A DNA stretch of 64,000 bases, from the NCBI GenBank assembly GCA_014529385.2, contig CM043944.1:168773740-168837739 (forward strand), in the 5' to 3' direction. This document shows positions 45,697-55,944 of this stretch, in pieces. Below the pieces are notes generated by a model, which searched no databases, was not told the origin of the DNA, and saw nothing but the letters and a program-made list of their open reading frames with translations. A program made the translations under genes and the position numbers. The number at the start of each line of letters is the position of its first letter. Position 1 is the first letter of the stretch. Source of the stretch: Adiantum capillus-veneris (Eukaryota; Streptophyta; Polypodiopsida; Polypodiales; Pteridaceae).

Positions 45697-46548
45697 CTAC
45701 TCCTCATGGCACAAACGGCGAGCAAGCTGCATATCCTTGGGCATAATGGTTACACGCTTTGCATGGATGGCACATAGGTTAGAATCCTCGAATATGCTAG
45801 TTAAATATTTCTTTGCTGCCTCTATGGCCATGGCGCCCATTTGAAACTGAGTGTTGTACAATTGCAAAACCTCCCTGCATAGCCTTGCAAAAGGGGCCCT
45901 CCGAATCAAGAGCTCGGTGCTCTTTTGATAGTGTCAAATCTCCGCAAAAGCACGGCTGCGCTTTCGTACCTTCTAAGGTCGACGTGGAGGTGCATTTTTG
46001 GCATGAGTTGGGGCAGCTTTCTTCCTCTTCTTGTAGACAATGCTCTTTCTCTTTTTTTTCTGCACAGGCACTTCCAACACCTCATAATCTGATTCCACCC
46101 ACTCTCCATCTGATTCGTGCTCTTCACTATTGAGCGGATGTGATGGTGTAGGTCCACTCCCTTTAGGAAGTGTCTTACCCCCAATAGACATGTGAGCCTG
46201 ATAAGTTTGTATTTTGACGCCAACCCATGGGGCATCTTCATCCGTTTGCGTCTCTTCGGAGCCTTCTGACGCCTGCTTTTGGCTATTTGTTTCTTTGCCT
46301 TGGTTGCTCTCATCCTCCCTGTTGCCATCAAAATCGTTGGATTCCGATGAATAGACAACAAGGCAATGCTTCCTTCTCTCTTTTGCTGTTGTGGAGGACT
46401 AGCCATGCTGATTTGAAGCTCCAGCTTCTTCTGTGTGGACTTCACCTTGAGCTTGTGAAGTTCCAACTTCTGTTGCTGTACCTTTGAGTCGTTGGCCATC
46501 CTGCCCCGCTGGATATGCAATCCTTGCCATTTGTTTTGTTCTTGCCAT
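45697..46548 (-). pseudogene. Histone H3-like gene carried by element B
   Basis: One frame runs from ATG 46548 to the stop at 45697 (284 codons with stop). The N-terminus MARTKQMARIAYPAG matches the histone H3 tail (MARTKQTAR...) except for Met at H3 position T6. The C-terminal part (about codons 195-283) reads AFAEI, a stop, [19 protein letters not shown], then [19 protein letters not shown] and [17 protein letters not shown]. That is the H3 alpha-N to alpha-3 histone fold, with the K56 region and the H3-specific [15 protein letters not shown] signature. Between them lie about 185 residues of acidic and Lys-rich sequence that canonical H3 (136 aa) lacks. Loop 1/alpha-2 is a few residues short and the K79 region is altered. 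In-frame stops: TAG 46399-46401, TAG 45973-45975, TGA 45934-45936. The last falls where H3 has Arg, fitting CGA to TGA. No introns. It could be an H3 or CENH3-type variant; the LTR-free context inside B's TIRs suggests it is element cargo. Confidence 0.85.
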
Positions 46549-46689
46549 GGTAGAACCTAGTAGGAAAAATGACAAAATGAGTGCCTTCAACCTTTAAATA
46601 GGTTTTTTTGAGATTTGGGCCCTTTCACACTATGTGGCCAATTGAGTGAAACTCAAATAAACCAATTGAATTTAACAACTAAACTTGGA

Positions 46690-48273
46690 TCATGCGGAGG
46701 ACTGACGCGACGCCCAAACGCTACCTTTTCGATACTCAGTTGTGCGCCAAGCTTCATGGCCCAGAGACGCTCGCGAGGGTTTCCACTTCTCGGATGCTGC
46801 AGTACGGGAGGCGTTGCATAACTGCTTTGCTAACATCGACTCTCTTGCTTTCTCAATAGTGCGAGTTCTCCCAAAAGTGTGTCTAAAAAACCAGTTAAAC
46901 ATCTCTTGGAGGTAGTTGGAGTGTGAACTACCACCACCATGCCGAGTATTCTTGAAGTACACTCCTTTTGCTCGATAGTGGGACTTCTCCATGCCTTGTG
47001 TACTCCATATATCAAGCGAACCATAGCGGTCCATGAAGTATGCACCATGCGCATAGAGAATGTGCTAAAACAACCAAAAAGGAGATAAGCCAATAGAAAA
47101 GTTGCATTTTCAAACATTGCATATGTATTAAGTCCGTTAAAACAAACCATGTAGTGTGTGATCTTGCTTTTAGACCATTCGTCCTTAGTGGACTTTGTGA
47201 ATTCATAAAGCACCTTCTTGAACTCCTCTCGCTGCTCAACGATGGTGCTTGAAAGATTCATCAATTGCACAACCTTTTGAAAGGATGACCATACTAGCTT
47301 GCGTTGGTTAGCAACCTCCACATTGGGATCTTTGTTCGTCGTGCATGAACACAAATCTTTCCACAACTCCCACAGCTTCTCACTTGCTAGATCGACACTT
47401 GCCTTGGATACCTGCATTGGAGACTTTGACATCTTCTTGAAAAATCGACGTGCCTTGGATCCATTCATGGAAACCTTCTGTGCCACCTCATATGTCTTCT
47501 CTCTACAAGTCTCTGCTACAATGTTCACCCTTGATCGGTGACATCCAATCTCATTAAGGAGCGTCTCCACCCCGTGCAAGGAGTCTTTTGACCTTTGAAG
47601 GGGCTTCATTGTGAAAGAATAATCAATGTGATGCTTTAGGATCCGATCAAATATTAGCATAAACGCATGCAATGTACAAAAGTGAACATTGTTGAGGGAG
47701 AAGGGAATTATGGGGTTCCACCCAGGATCTTTGCTATCCCTATTGGGCACCTGTAGCATATCACATGAAAGAACCGAAGTTTGCCACTCCCTATTTATAT
47801 GGTCATCATTATCTTCTTCGTGACCTTCCACTTGAGTTGCTCGACTTGTCTTGTGCCCTTTCACACATAATGGAGAGGGAAGTAAAGAATTTGCACCTTG
47901 TTTGCATCCAAGAATGCACTTTATGGTCTTTAGATCACCACCTAAATGCCATTCAACATCAAACTCCCCACATCCTGGAACTATGAGCTTCTCACCGTTT
48001 ATTTGAGCTTTAATGACCTCTGTGACCCATGGGATTCTACTGAAAATCCATGCAAGGACTTCATGTGTCTCTTTCGGAACTTCAATTGCACCAAGCCACC
48101 ATATATCCTTCACTGATTGCACACTAAAAGAGGGCTTTGTCGCTTCACTCGAACTGCAAGATTGCTTGGCATAAGCTAGGGCTTCATTCATAATTGTGAT
48201 GCTCATTCTCTCCAACTTTCTCCCTTTAACAATTACACACTCATCCAACTTCAACACGAACACAAGCTTGCCT
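46690..48273 (-). CDS. Element B transposase-like protein, 3' exons
   Basis: Exon from the insertion site of E (48273) to 47148, then an 83-bp intron (47147-47065, gt...ttttag), then an exon to 46690. Protein features in order: a Cys/Asp region CGEFDVEWHLGGDLKTIKC with GANSLLPSPLC, then NNVHFCTLHAFMLIFDRIL, helices with RRFFKKMSKSP, and across the splice site HILYAHGAYFMDRYGSLDIW, STQGMEKSHYRAKGVYF and NTRHGGG. GGDLK...GANS..P..C and GMEKSH...HGGG are motifs I associate with uncharacterised eukaryotic DDE-type transposon proteins. The Asp and Glu in them are candidate catalytic residues, by inference. No stop interrupts this part. It continues upstream beyond element E. Confidence 0.65.
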
Positions 48274-48666
48274 TGTTACGGCATTAGCCGCACATGCGGT
48301 CCTGCGGAGATCTGGACACTACGAATCAGGAGTCATGCGGTATGCGACAGCCGTAGCGGCAGTTCTTCACGGGATATCATGGGACAGGAGTGTGTGCACC
48401 GTTCCCGATCTGCACTGGAGCAGCAGTTGTATATGGCGGGGCATACCTATCTTTTGATGTAACTTAACCAATCTCTATGATATTCATGGCATCTATTGTT
48501 GTAACTCTGAGTCTGGATTATACATGGATGAAGCAAGAGGTGTTCTGTGCCTATGTACTGTGTACTTCCTTCTCTTGTCATTCTATATGTTGATGTTCAC
48601 ATAATGTAGTTGCGGGTAATCATTCCCGTAATGTCTATTGCTCCTGTGTGGGCAATAGCCATTACA
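48274..48666 (+). repeat. 5' LTR of element E
   Basis: 393 bp, followed by tctggtgaccacgatgcg, the likely primer site (tRNA not identified). Confidence 0.9.
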
Positions 48667-48743
48667 TCTGGTGACCACGATGCGTGATGGACGGCCTGCG
48701 ATGAATATGCATGCGCACTAGGTCGTAGGGTCCGCCTGACCCT

Positions 48744-50372
48744 GTGGTTCCAATTGTAGGAAGACGATGGAGGAGAGGCGGTTCAGATGAATTCATTTTT
48801 TCTTCACCGTCGATTGAGGAATCTGTATCTCCATCACCAAGCTCGGTGCGTGGTAGGCAGTTGCGGCAAGCGAGACGTACTCCGCGCAGTCAATCATGTC
48901 CTCCTATCGTACGTTCACTCTCACGCACACAGGTTGCTCCACCACCATCTCCGGTAAGCAGTCCAGAAGTATCTCCGCCACTGTCTCCACCTCCTAGTAC
49001 TTGTCAGCTTTTCCCGGGAGGAGGAGGAACAATTGGGCAAGGGGTGATGGCTCATCCTCAGATTAAGTATAGTCAGTTTCGAGGTCTTTCAAGTGAAGAC
49101 CCTGATGCACATTTGCACCAATTCAATAAAGCTTATGGATTGAATCATCCTGGGGTGGTGATTCCTCTCCATCAACAATCAGTGTTTGAATCTACACTCT
49201 GAGGGAAAGCTGCAAAATGGTTGTCCGAATACCCTGATGATCATTTCCAGACGTATGCCGACGGATCCATAGCGTTTCTATGAAGGTTTCGAACAAAAAA
49301 GACAGTCCCTCAACATTTGGAGAAGCTTCAAACACTCCGGAAGAAGTCAGTGCCAGTGGAGGATTACGCTGTAAAATTTCGGATGCTTTTGCAGAGGGTA
49401 CCTCAGGCACAAAGGCCGGCAGCCGAAGTGCTGAATGATTATTTTTTGCGGGGGCTCAATAAGGATCTCAGAACGGCTATGGCAACAGTGGATAAGGTAA
49501 CTACTCCACTGGATAATGTCATCGCTAGGGCGGTAGTAGCAGGAGAGGCTTTAGAGGATACGGAATCTCCAAAGAAGTCAAAGAAAAAAGACAAGAAGAA
49601 ATCTCATCGCAAGTCGCAAGACAGTGGCAGTGATATTTCGGAGTCCGAATCCGTAGTATCAGATTCCTCGGACTCAGGCAACAGCGATTCGGGGAAAGAA
49701 TCGGAAGAGACACCACGGAAAAAATCCCAGCGTCACGGGAAAGTTGTTTCATCCGGATCATCGGAATCAGCTGCGGTGGCTAAAAGTCTGAAGGAACTAT
49801 GGTGTATCCAATGTTGGAATCCGGGCCATGCTGCTTAGGAGTGCACAATGAATCAGAAGTGGTGTGCGATTTGCACGACCAATACTCATAATACAGTGGA
49901 ATTTTATTTCAATGGCCGGGGTCATCGGAATCGAGGGGACTCTTCTACCTAGAAACAACCACAGATAGGGCAGAGACACGAGCCTGCTGTGGCGATGGCT
50001 CATGCTCATACATCAGAGACGCCTGTGCAAGGTCCAGCAGGAGGATGGGGTCAAGGGGGAGGACGAGGTCGTGGAAGAGGTGGCCGAGATCCTAATCGCC
50101 CCAAGACATGCCTTTTCTGTTTGGGGGATGGACACTGGCGATCTGAGTGTACTGAAGCTATGGAATACGATCGGAAAAACCAGGAACGCGCTGCAGGGAA
50201 ACAGCCTAGTGTGGCTATGGTTCAGATTGAAGGACTGGAGGAGTCTGATCTAGTGGTTTCATTGATCACACGTTCGGGTAAAAATGTGGTTCCAACTCCC
50301 GATGTGAAAATTCCGGATTGGACGGTTCAGGAGGAAGTGCGGAAAAAAACTGTGTCCTGGTTGCCACAATAG
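48744..50372 (+). pseudogene. Element E gag
   Basis: One frame with four stops (49200, about 49282, 49836, about 49951). A Pro/Ser/Arg-rich N-terminus comes first, then the capsid part with YSQFRGLSSEDPDAHLHQF, GKAAKWLSEYPDDHF, VPVEDYAVKFRMLLQRVP and LNDYFLRGLNKDLRTAM. A Lys/Ser-rich linker follows, then zinc knuckle 1 (CIQCWNPGHAA-stop-EC), a Gly/Arg-rich GGRGRGRGGRDP, and zinc knuckle 2 (CLFCLGDGHWRSEC). The stops fit C-to-T changes. Confidence 0.85.
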
Positions 50373-50503
50373 TGAAGACAGCAGGACCAATGACATCAAC
50401 TATGCCATCGACTGTGGGCCTGGAAATAGAGGAAAGAAAAGCTGGAAATAAGAATGATATTAAAGAATAGGAGGATTGGAATTCAGTTTGGCAAGAGGTC
50501 CTC

Positions 50504-51201
50504 GTGTCACCAATTCAAGTACCTCTGGGTTCATTGCTGAAATTGGTCCCGAGTTTCCATAATGCATTGCTGCGACAAACGACCACTGAGCTGAGGAAAG
50601 TCGCCATTGGGAAAGTTGAAAGTGAGGAGGATGATTCAGTCCCGTTGTCGGCGAATAGGATTACGGATACCCGCATTCCGGAGCTTTCAGTTCGATACCA
50701 TGGAACATACATTGACAAGGTACTATTGGATGGTGGAGTGGGAGTAAACATTATCACCCAAGCAGCTTGTGAGCATTTTGGTCTCAGTGATTGGGAGCCT
50801 GCACCCTTTGTAGTCCGCATGGCAGATCAAAAAAGAGTGGAACCAGTGGGTTTACTTCGAGGCATTGTTTTGGATGTGGCGGGCTTATCCTTTGCTGTTT
50901 CCTTAGTAGTCTTGAATATTGAAGATCATAATCAGGATTATCACATTATCTTGGGGAGACCCTGGTTACGACAAGCGAGGGTAAAGCATAATTGGGAAGA
51001 AAAGTGCGTGTGATGTTGGGAACATGTAGACAGCCACTTCGGGCTGCCTGGCCGGAACAAATTGAGATAGATCCACGTCTTCTGGATGAGGTCTATCGGG
51101 CACATACTGCAGATTTTAGAGGCTTTGGCTATATTGATATTTCCTCTTCACCAGAGCAGGGTGCAGAGAAACCACCGGAACCTTCCAACCGGAGGGGCTG
51201 A
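50504..51201 (+). pseudogene. Element E retropepsin-like protein
   Basis: The core is YIDKVLLDGGVGVNIITQAA, later QDYHIILGRPWLRQARV. The geometry is that of plant retroviral-type proteases (D-T/S-G-A/S ... ILGRPWL). Here the active-site triplet is DGG, so the second position is changed. A frame shift at about 51000 leads to QIEIDPRLLDEVYRAHT. No RT follows. Confidence 0.75.
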
Positions 51202-51235
51202 GTGTGGGTTCACGCAATCCACCGTGCGTGCCAGA

Positions 51236-51636
51236 TGTTACGGCATTAGCTGCACATGCGGTCCTCTGGTCCTACGGAGATCTGGACACTGCGGATCAGG
51301 AGTCATGCGGTATGCGGCGGCCGTAGTGGCAGTTCTTCACGGGATATCATGGGATAGGAGTGTATGCACCGTTCCCGATCTGCGCTGGAGCAGCGGCTGT
51401 ATATGGAGGGGCATACCTGTCTTTTGATGTAACTTAACCAATCTCTATGATATTCATGGCATCTACTGTTGTAACTCTGAGTGTGGATTATACATGAATG
51501 AAGCAAGAGGTGTTTTGTGCCTGTGTAATGTGTACTTCCTTCTCTTGTCATTCTATATGTTGATGTTCACATAATGTAGTTGCGGGTAATCATTCCTGTA
51601 ATGCTTATTGCTCCTGTGTGGGCAATAGCCATTACA
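51236..51636 (+). repeat. 3' LTR of element E
   Basis: 401 bp. An 8-bp gain (tcctctgg region) explains the length difference from the 5' LTR. Confidence 0.9.
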
Positions 51637-51715
51637 TACCTTCAAGAACTGCCAACAATATAAAGCCTCAGAATGCATGTTATGACACATCATAGAGCAT
51701 GTAGGCAACCCTAAA

Positions 51716-52283
51716 CTAACTTGGATCACTCAAATTGTAGAAAACAACCATGGATTGCTGCAATCGTATCAAGTCCACAAAGATATTGTTGAATTTGGTG
51801 TAAACAAACCCTTCGGTCCGCAACACACTGTTAGAAACAGCACCGCTTCCCTTCCCGTGGCCCTTCCTTCCTTGTGATTTGCTACAGAGCGGCTGAAGAG
51901 GCATCGTGTCTTCAATATACAAGTAGTCCCCTAATCGGTGAACAACATCTTCATTTGACACCTTCTTGGAAATCGCCACTCTGTGAGGAAGTGGGAATAG
52001 GTTTTCCGTGACTTCTCGACTTCTTAATGCATCTTTTAACACTTGATGTATTGCTTGATAGCCCTTCGTACTAATCCCAGCAGCATCACAAATATCCTGA
52101 ACATCTAGATCAGTGACAATATTAGAAAAATCACTAAGAACTCTCTTAGTGATTGCGTCTTTCAAGTGTTTTGCCTCTGGAGCATCAAGCATCCCAATAA
52201 AATCCTCTTTGTTGAAACAAGAACGAAGTAAAGAAGCTCTAGCTGACGCATTCTCGCCGCCGCACGTTTCTTGGACGAAGTTC
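51716..52283 (-). CDS. Element B transposase-like gene, middle exon
   Basis: Starts at the acceptor ggtaatag before 52283 and reads NFVQETCGGENASARASLLR, KRVLSDFSNIVTDLDVQDIC and ISTKGYQAIHQVLKDALRS. The segment with HRVAISKKVSNEDVV and LYIEDTMPLQPLC is well conserved in frame. The donor near 51745 is not clear. The next acceptor (ttgttggcag, about 51648) leads into the exon now split by element E. Confidence 0.55.
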
Positions 52284-52350
52284 CTATTACCCAAAACAAC
52301 AATGATGAGCGGTATTAGACTTAAACAACATGAGGGATAGAACATCTTAC

Positions 52351-52931
52351 CTCATAGCTGTCACCTTTCGTTTTCTTGCACCACCACGTGGTGCAAGAGT
52401 CTGAATTTCGGACAACTCTCATTTCCTCACCCTACCTCCCATGGCAGTACTCTTCATGTGTGAAAGAGTATCCTCAAGCTTTTTAATTACATTTTTCTTG
52501 GTTGTGATGGTGCTCTTTGCCTCCTCAAGAGCATTAGTAGATGTTTGCATCTGATCTTGAAGATTGTGGAAACTCCCATTCAACAACTGCCAATGACGCA
52601 AGTAGATCTCGGACCGCGCAATCTCGTGTTTGTTGAGTCTCTTGCAGTAGCCCAACAAACCTTGCTCTCCATTTCCAACGTATTGCAACAGTGATGGAAT
52701 GTTTGTAAAAGACGGATGAACATTGAGAGAAGGACCCTTTGGATACAAGCATTTGTCTGTCCAGAGATCCACATTCTTCTCCCCTTGAGCGCGGCGTTCG
52801 TTGGCTGAAGGTAATGTACCCAAGCATGTTTTCTTTGTCGGAACATACTCTTGAGGTAGGCGTAGGAAAAGCCTTGGAGACCTACCACGTGAACCGCTTG
52901 CTGGGACATTGATCACGTCGTCAAGAGGCAT
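52351..52931 (-). CDS. Element B transposase-like gene, first exon
   Basis: Start chosen at ATG 52931 (MPLDDVINVPASGSRGRSP). An upstream non-ATG extension to 53030 is Pro-rich and less likely. The exon has an FLRLPQEYVPTKKTCLG segment and a C-terminal coiled coil (NLQDQMQTSTNALEEAKST). A TGA at 52419-52421 interrupts the frame; without it the frame runs to a gtaag donor after 52351. The 67-bp intron (52350-52284) joins in phase to the next exon. A minus-strand tatatacata at about 53111-53120 could be its TATA box. Confidence 0.55.
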
Positions 52932-53432
52932 TGTAGGATGGAGAGATGGGTGTGTAGTTGCAACAGCAGGTGTAGGTGCAAGGGGGATGGGTGTAGGAGA
53001 GGAGCTTGGATTAGGAGGGAAAGTTTTCAATTTTGGGGGGAATTTCCTAAAAGTTTTGGAGGGAGTTAAAAAATGTTGAATTATGAGTAATTTAACTTTT
53101 TTTTTTTTAATATGTATATATGTTGGGGGTACTTTTTAGGGGGGAATAGAGTTTTTTTGAAAGTTTTTGAAAAAAATCATTTTTTTGACCTCTTTGACCC
53201 ACGGATTTGCTTAGGTGGCATGGGAGAGTTAAGAGGCCACTTACAAGTTGGCCAAAAAGCTAGAGAGAGAAGACCCCCTACCCCCCTACTTTTCAAATGG
53301 TTTTAACCCCTCCCCCCCCCTTCCCCCTACCTTTTTAGGGGTCAAAGGTGGAGAAGACCCTACCAAAATAGCCCCATTCAAAGCCTTTGTCCCCCTTAAT
53401 CTTGGCAGGCTTCCTTGAAATTAGGGATTCTT

Positions 53433-53467
53433 ACAAGGCCCATGGAGAGTCCATTTTTTTCCTAATG
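53433..53467 (-). repeat. Right terminal inverted repeat of element B
   Basis: Pairs with 30494-30528; ends tttcctaatg. Followed by acc and the rest of A's 3' LTR. Confidence 0.85.
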
Positions 53468-55133
53468 ACCTTACGTCAAATGCAATCACCTATACTTGCA
53501 TCTTAAAGGTATGTAGGATTATACAAAATGTTGATATGGGCATCGAAGTTCAAGATGATAAAGTTAGTCAAGGACTGCTCTTGAAAAATGCCGTGTGTGG
53601 CAGTGCTTTGCTAGATATGTATGCTCAAATATGATGCCCTTACAATGGCCATGGCCGCCTATCTTGGGGTTGATTTGTTTGGCAATTCTTTGAGTCACTA
53701 TGCATGCCAAATGTGATACCACATAATAAGGCCGCCCAAGGAAAGAAGCTGGCTGCCCACCAAACTTGCCTAAAAGCATGGCCACCCAAATAAAGGGGTT
53801 AACTGAGTGTGAAATAAGAGGAGAAAAAGGAGGCGATGGCGTGGAAGCTGCGAACAGGCAGTGCATGGAGGAGCTTTTTGCTCACTACGAGCGCGGCGAT
53901 CCTTGGATCGTGACCTGCAAGAAGTGAAAATGGATCAGCACGCCATGGCGTGGCTCAGTTTCGAAACCAGCAGAAGCGGAATTTGAGCAGGTCGTCATCC
54001 GGATCTGCCACATCATCAGGGCCGCTCCCACGCCACATCAGTCACGGCGTCGTGACTTCGTGGTGGGGGGCAATTTTTTTTTGAGACTTGTTTTTTTAGG
54101 GAAGCAAAGAGGGCAATAATCGAAGGAAGAGACAACGGAGGAGGGGGAGGTGGAGCCAGAGCCTTGGAGGAGGAAAACAAGGTCGGGAGAGCAAGGAGGT
54201 CCGAAGCAAGCAAGCTCCCTCTCTCTCGCTCTGGCTCATCCTCGACTAACAAAGGAATTCACAAGCGAGGCAAACGAGGGGAGTTCTGGGCGAAGAAAGG
54301 GGAATCGAGGAGGCAAAGAAAAAACTTCGAGAAGGAAAAGCTTCTCTCTCCCGCTCTCTCTCGTTCTCGTATCAGTGATACAAAACAAGACTCTCTCTCG
54401 CTCTCTCTCGGCCCTTGAGAAGAAAAGGGAGATGGAGAAGAGCGTCGAGCAAGGAAGAAAGCAAGGAGAAGAAAAATATAGAAGGAGATTGAAGTTTTTC
54501 CGAAGCAACTAAGGCGGGAAACTTAAGGTAATCAAAAGCAAGCTTGAGAAGGTGAGCTCGGTCGGAGCAGAAGAAGCACAGGACGAACCTGGTTGAGGCA
54601 AGCAAAGGAGTAAGTCGAGGCAACCAAGCAAGAGATAAAGTTTTGGCTAGCAATTGAAGAGGAGGAGGAAGTCAAAGCCTGCGATCGTCAATTAAGCCAA
54701 TGCAAAGCATAAGGAGCCAGAAATTGCGGAATATTTGATAATAACTGAAGCTTGATGATCGAGGCAATGAACTGAATTGAAGACTGCAGAATCCACGGGC
54801 AATTGAAGCAGATGAAGCGACATGAGGGAGTTACCATCATCGTCATCAACTAGAGATTGATTAAATAATTGTTAAGCCCTGGTGTCGTTAACGGCTCGGT
54901 TAATACTGTAAAGTGGGAGCTTAAACTCCTGGTTAGCAGATGATCCAAGTGACGGCGCTGTTAATAGCCCGCCTTGGCTAAGGATAAATTGTACTCAAAG
55001 TAATATTCAATTAATTGATGATTGCGGTGATTGGTAGAGCTGTCATTGTCTCTTGTTCTCTCTCTTTCACACCTCCCACAGCTAGAGGCCCGATGCCTGC
55101 CTGGCTCACGTAGCGAACACATATCCCCCGACA
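53468..55133 (+). repeat. 3' LTR of element A, right part
   Basis: Continues the LTR from the acc at the insertion site to the terminal cccccgaca. Collinear with 25556-27220. Confidence 0.9.
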
Positions 55134-55171
55134 CTGCCCTCCCTTAATGCTATGTGTTACTTAGTGTCGTG
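55134..55171 (+). mobile_element. SINE copy 2, tail end beyond element A
   Basis: tgtgttacttagtgtcgtgg closes the SINE begun at 24501. Confidence 0.55.
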
Positions 55172-55864
55172 GGTATGAGCTCCATTATCCTACCCACTCA
55201 TGTATAAAGCCATGATATATTTATGGGTTTCAACCAGTCTTGCTTGATCATGGCAATGGTGGGCCTTTGCCATACGCATCATTACAAGGGAGCTTTATAA
55301 GTAGGGACACCTACAAAATTTACGGGTGTCGCTTAAGCGATGCCTAATAATTTGCCCCAAAAAATTATAGGTATGTCGTTGCTAAGAGCGTCATTAAATG
55401 ATTCGCACATTGCCACGTTCATAGTGATGCTTACAAATTGGAAAGTGTCATATTAGTGATAGCGTCGCTTACGTGACGCTATAAACTTTTTTTAAAATTC
55501 AAATTTATCACGGGATCCTTTTCTCTCATGGCAGTTGAGTAGAGACATTCTCCATCACGTAGATGCAGTGAAGCGACTCCCACGCCATCACTCTTCAGTG
55601 CTTACCATCTCTCCTTGACCACCAACCCATCTCTCCTTTGCCAGGTACACACACACACACACACACACAGATAAATAGATTGATTTATCGTCCACGGAGG
55701 TCAAAAATGACCCATGGAACCGAAACGAAACTTTACAACATCTCCTTCCAACTAAGGATGGTCGATACATATCACTTAAGGAATGAGATTCATCAGGAAG
55801 ATAGGATTACAAAAAGAAAAAGGAAATAAAAAAACCTAAGGGGGGTCAGCTAAGGGGAGATCCG

Positions 55865-55866
<2 letters not shown>

Positions 55867-55942
<76 letters not shown>
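55867..55942. repeat. (GA)n microsatellite, about 75 bp
   Basis: Pure ga run. Confidence 0.95.

Positions 55943-55944
<2 letters not shown>

Larger units (their letters stand above)
48274..51636 (+). mobile_element. Element E: gag-protease-only LTR retroelement, 3363 bp
   Basis: LTRs 48274-48666 (393 bp) and 51236-51636 (401 bp), both starting tgttacggcattag and ending gccattaca. Flanks are tgcct and tacct, one mismatch. The interior encodes gag with two zinc knuckles and a retropepsin-like ORF but has no RT, RNase H or integrase. This fits TR-GAG elements, which need helper enzymes. It inserted into an exon of the transposase-like gene a few bases after the splice acceptor. Confidence 0.9.
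30494..53467. mobile_element. Element B: large TIR DNA transposon (22,974 bp as found, about 9.4 kb without nested insertions)
   Basis: The two ends are inverted repeats of about 33 bp with two mismatches: left attaggaaaaatatggactc continuing tcc-t-tgggcctt, right the reverse complement with a and a at the variable sites. They are flanked by acc (30491-30493 and 53468-53470). Read as a 2-bp duplication (ac), the inverted repeats extend to a perfect cattagg. The empty site, gaagaccttacgtc, survives in the other LTR of element A at about 25553. Subtracting C (10,240 + 5 bp) and E (3,363 + 5 bp) leaves about 9.4 kb. It carries two plus-strand genes (31.2-32.5 and 43.0-44.5 kb), a multi-exon transposase-like gene on the minus strand (52.9-46.7 kb) and a histone H3-like gene on the minus strand (46.5-45.7 kb). 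The superfamily is not settled: the short duplication and CAT-TAGG ends recall CACTA elements, but the transposase-like protein is not a recognisable TNP2. Confidence 0.85.
24718..55133 (+). mobile_element. Element A: LTR retroelement with a decayed gag-like gene and no pol
   Basis: 5' LTR 24718-27220, interior 27221-29768, 3' LTR 29769-30493 continuing at 53468-55133 after the nested element B. LTR ends are tgtcgtgcag and tcccccgaca. A purine tract (cagagggggtgga) precedes the 3' LTR. The 2.5-kb interior encodes only gag-like and acidic sequence; no protease, RT, RNase H or integrase motif was found, so it resembles TR-GAG-type non-autonomous elements. No clean 5-bp target duplication (cccgc on the left, ctgcc on the right). 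The insertion into a SINE is supported by the split SINE tail. Confidence 0.85.

Noticed and set aside
52534-52909. Alternative minus-strand ORFs in the first transposase exon
   Set aside because: Out of frame with the exon that splices cleanly into the next one.
30494-53467. Calling element B a Maverick/Polinton because of its size
   Set aside because: Most of the length is nested insertions; no polymerase, integrase or capsid genes of that class were seen in the remaining 9.4 kb.
55300-55500. Repeated 'gcgtcgctta/agcgatgc' phrases as a gene or regulatory array
   Set aside because: Too short and irregular to support any call.
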